Shown here one piece after another: positions 62,614-64,000 of a DNA stretch of 64,000 bases (the first letter of the stretch is position 1; each line of letters begins with the position of its first letter). The stretch lies in the NCBI RefSeq assembly GCF_002234675.1, contig NC_019879.2, positions 5,027,325 to 5,091,324 of the forward strand, in the 5' to 3' direction. Both the position numbers and the translations under genes were made by a program. Source of the stretch: Oryzias latipes (lineage: Eukaryota > Chordata > Actinopteri > Beloniformes > Adrianichthyidae). The notes below the pieces were generated by a model. That model saw nothing but the letters and a program-made list of their open reading frames with translations, was not told where the DNA came from and searched no databases.

Positions 62614-63257
62614 CTTCGCAGACCGGAGACAGACAGCTATTGGTATTTGCGACACGGCTAAACGCCGGCATGCGATTTGGGAAACTGTACCTGGCAGCCT
62701 CTTTGATGATGTTTTGCACAAAGATGAGCCGGGTGTCCAGGGTACCCTGGACCTGCTTCAGCAGCAAGAAGATCTTCTCATAGTCTGAAACAGAAGGTGC
62801 AGAGATGCATTAGAGGACGTAAACTTTGAAATGATGGCTCCGCTGTTTAAACCAGAGAAAAGCGACTACCAACACGTACACCGGCCAGGTTTCCTGATCT
62901 CCTTGGTGATGAGCGTCCTCAGCTCGTTGTTGATCTTCGTCGTTTCGCCGTGAATGTGCTTCTTCAGAGCCTCGGGCGACAGGAAGCGCGGCCCTGGCTC
63001 CTCTGAGCCCATCAAAGTCACCTCCTCTCTGTCCTCGCTGCCCAGCGGCAGCTCATCCACCCTTGGTTGCCCGTTCTGCGCCTCGTCCGTCTGTGGAAGG
63101 ACCTGGGGGTCCACGGACATGTGGTTCTCCAGGACCGGTGGAGGCACCGGCGGGAGGTCCATTTCATCCGTGTCGGAACTCCCGTCTGAGCTGTAGTGGT
63201 TTGGGTCCATGTGATTGATGATGATGACATCGGGTTCTGGTGCGCCGTCAATCATGT
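62520..63257 (-). CDS. ints6: INTS6 (Integrator complex subunit 6), C-terminal part, 5' part outside window
   Basis: Minus-strand exons 62880-63257, 62691-62784 and 62520-62613 join in phase into the C-terminal ~188 residues. The first has an acidic linker (SDGSSDTDEMDLPPVPPPV) and SPEALKKHIHGETTKINNEL; then LRTLITKEIRKPGRYYEKIF, QVQGTLDTRLIFVQNIIKEA, and RFKKRVLIEQLENYMEEIHN, ending NHVGPL. This is the conserved INTS6/DDX26B/SAGE1 C-terminal helical domain, which in INTS6 binds INTS3. INTS6 is a nuclear subunit of Integrator, the snRNA/mRNA 3'-processing and promoter-proximal termination complex, where it helps recruit PP2A. The VWA domain and other upstream exons lie beyond 64000. INTS6L (DDX26B) is the alternative; position next to serpine3 favours INTS6. 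Confidence 0.9.
62691..62784 (-). CDS. ints6: ints6 penultimate coding exon
   Basis: 94 nt; acceptor TCTGTTTCAG|AC, donor GCCAG|GTACAG. It encodes YEKIFLLLKQVQGTLDTRLI and FVQNIIKEAA with two bases of an Arg codon completed by the next exon. Confidence 0.9.
62880..63257 (-). CDS. ints6: ints6 third-from-last coding exon
   Basis: 378 nt with minus-strand acceptor GTGTCTTCAG|AC and donor CGGT|GTACGT. It enters and leaves in phase 1 and encodes from DMIDGAPEPDVIIINHMDP to KEIRKPGR. Confidence 0.88.
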
Positions 63258-64000
63258 CTGAAGACACGGTTCATTTCATTAAAAAGGGATGTTTGAAAAA
63301 CTTTATTTCTTCTGGGTAAAAGTTATCAAGAAAACAGTAAAAAAAAAAAAAGAAATAGAGCAACTAATCAAGCTTTTTCTTTCAATATTTCTCTGGAGAT
63401 GACTCATAATTAAAGAATTCTTACACAAACATAAATAAACATTGTTACATTTACTATGTTTGAAAATATTTAAATATTTTTGCTGTTTGCTGTTGACTTC
63501 AAGAGATTTATTTAATAAAAACAACTCATTTTTTTAAGCTGCAGTTGTCCTCTTGGCAGGATATGACATCACTAAAACCTGGCCTTCTGACTAGACGAAC
63601 AGGCCTGACAGGTGTCTGAACGTGGCGAGTAAAGCTGACCCTTCATCAAATCCTCACTTAAGCACGACCCCGACCCTCAAACGGAGGCATTGAGGATAAA
63701 ATGGCTGTAAATCCTCGTGAATATTAAACCATGACATTTCTTTCTTTGAAGTGGGACTATTTAACACACATTCAAATGAGCAGAGACTCGCTTGTGGAAC
63801 ATATGGTGAAATAACCAAATGAATTTAAAAAGTTTAAAAGCACAATTTCCTTCTAAGGCCTAATGTCTATTTTTTTTTTCTGAATAAAGCATGTCCAAAG
63901 TCATTCCATTTCAACGCCTACAGCGCCTAATAGAAGTAATATTTTTATTACTTTAGGCTTTCCAGCACGTATCCAATAAAATGCGGTTATATATTTTACC
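63258..64000 (-). other. ints6 intron to the window edge
   Basis: AT-rich sequence without a recognisable ints6 exon. It contains a T/A-rich run near 63336-63352. No repeat family identified. Confidence 0.55.

Overview
The window is vertebrate nuclear DNA, almost certainly from a teleost fish. It has spliced genes with GT..AG introns, short exons in long AT-rich introns, and many fish-type interspersed repeats (Tc1, hAT, piggyBac-type MITEs, L2-like LINEs, tRNA-derived SINEs with GGAT-type tails). The repeat spectrum reminds me of medaka and its relatives (Oryzias), but that genus-level guess is not proven here. No prokaryotic operon, CRISPR array or functional tRNA/rRNA gene is visible.

Three protein-coding genes are supported, in the order fam124a (+), serpine3 (+), ints6 (-). 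I recall the same order and orientations on human chromosome 13q14, so the block looks syntenic. fam124a occupies 3911-43235 (CDS): four coding exons of 56, 32, 764 and 798 nt, in phase, giving 549 aa. Its introns of 8.3, 17.0 and 12.3 kb make up most of the window. serpine3 occupies 55647-61075 (CDS): eight coding exons, all junctions in phase, 419 aa, preceded by a probable non-coding first exon ending at 55151. It is a secreted clade-E serpin with a textbook inhibitory hinge and a predicted Arg-Ser P1-P1' bond. ints6 is partial: its last three coding exons (62520-63257, minus strand) and its 3'UTR are present, and the rest lies beyond the right edge. serpine3 and ints6 converge, with poly(A) signals only about 100 bp apart.

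Region by region: 1-1784 is a decayed Tc1 element with a hAT-type element inserted in it. About 3.72-3.97 kb is the fam124a promoter-proximal region, 5'UTR (two short uORFs) and exon 1. Intron 1 (to 12.28 kb) holds a SINE, a terminal-inverted-repeat MITE, a fragment of a second MITE family and a 5'-truncated L2-like LINE with a foldback at its 5' end. Intron 2 (to 29.3 kb) holds SINEs, a nested LINE/MITE/SINE composite, several hAT-like elements and a long GGAT/GGCT array. Intron 3 (to 42.4 kb) holds hAT elements, an LTR with an adjoining proline-rich repeat ORF, a decayed Tc1 copy and piggyBac-type MITEs. The 44-54.9 kb intergenic region carries five more piggyBac-type MITE copies or fragments, a 40-nt poly-G run and SINE/LINE tails.

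The three genes are not known to share a pathway; they are neighbours by synteny. The most interesting signals are: the serpine3 reactive loop combined with no recognisable helix F; a conserved short motif in the low-complexity tail of fam124a; a dispersed MITE family that appears to carry a fossil coding segment; the LTR-abutting proline-rich ORF; and several junction-level records of transposition (8-bp target duplications, a LINE foldback). No wholly new multi-gene system was recognised.
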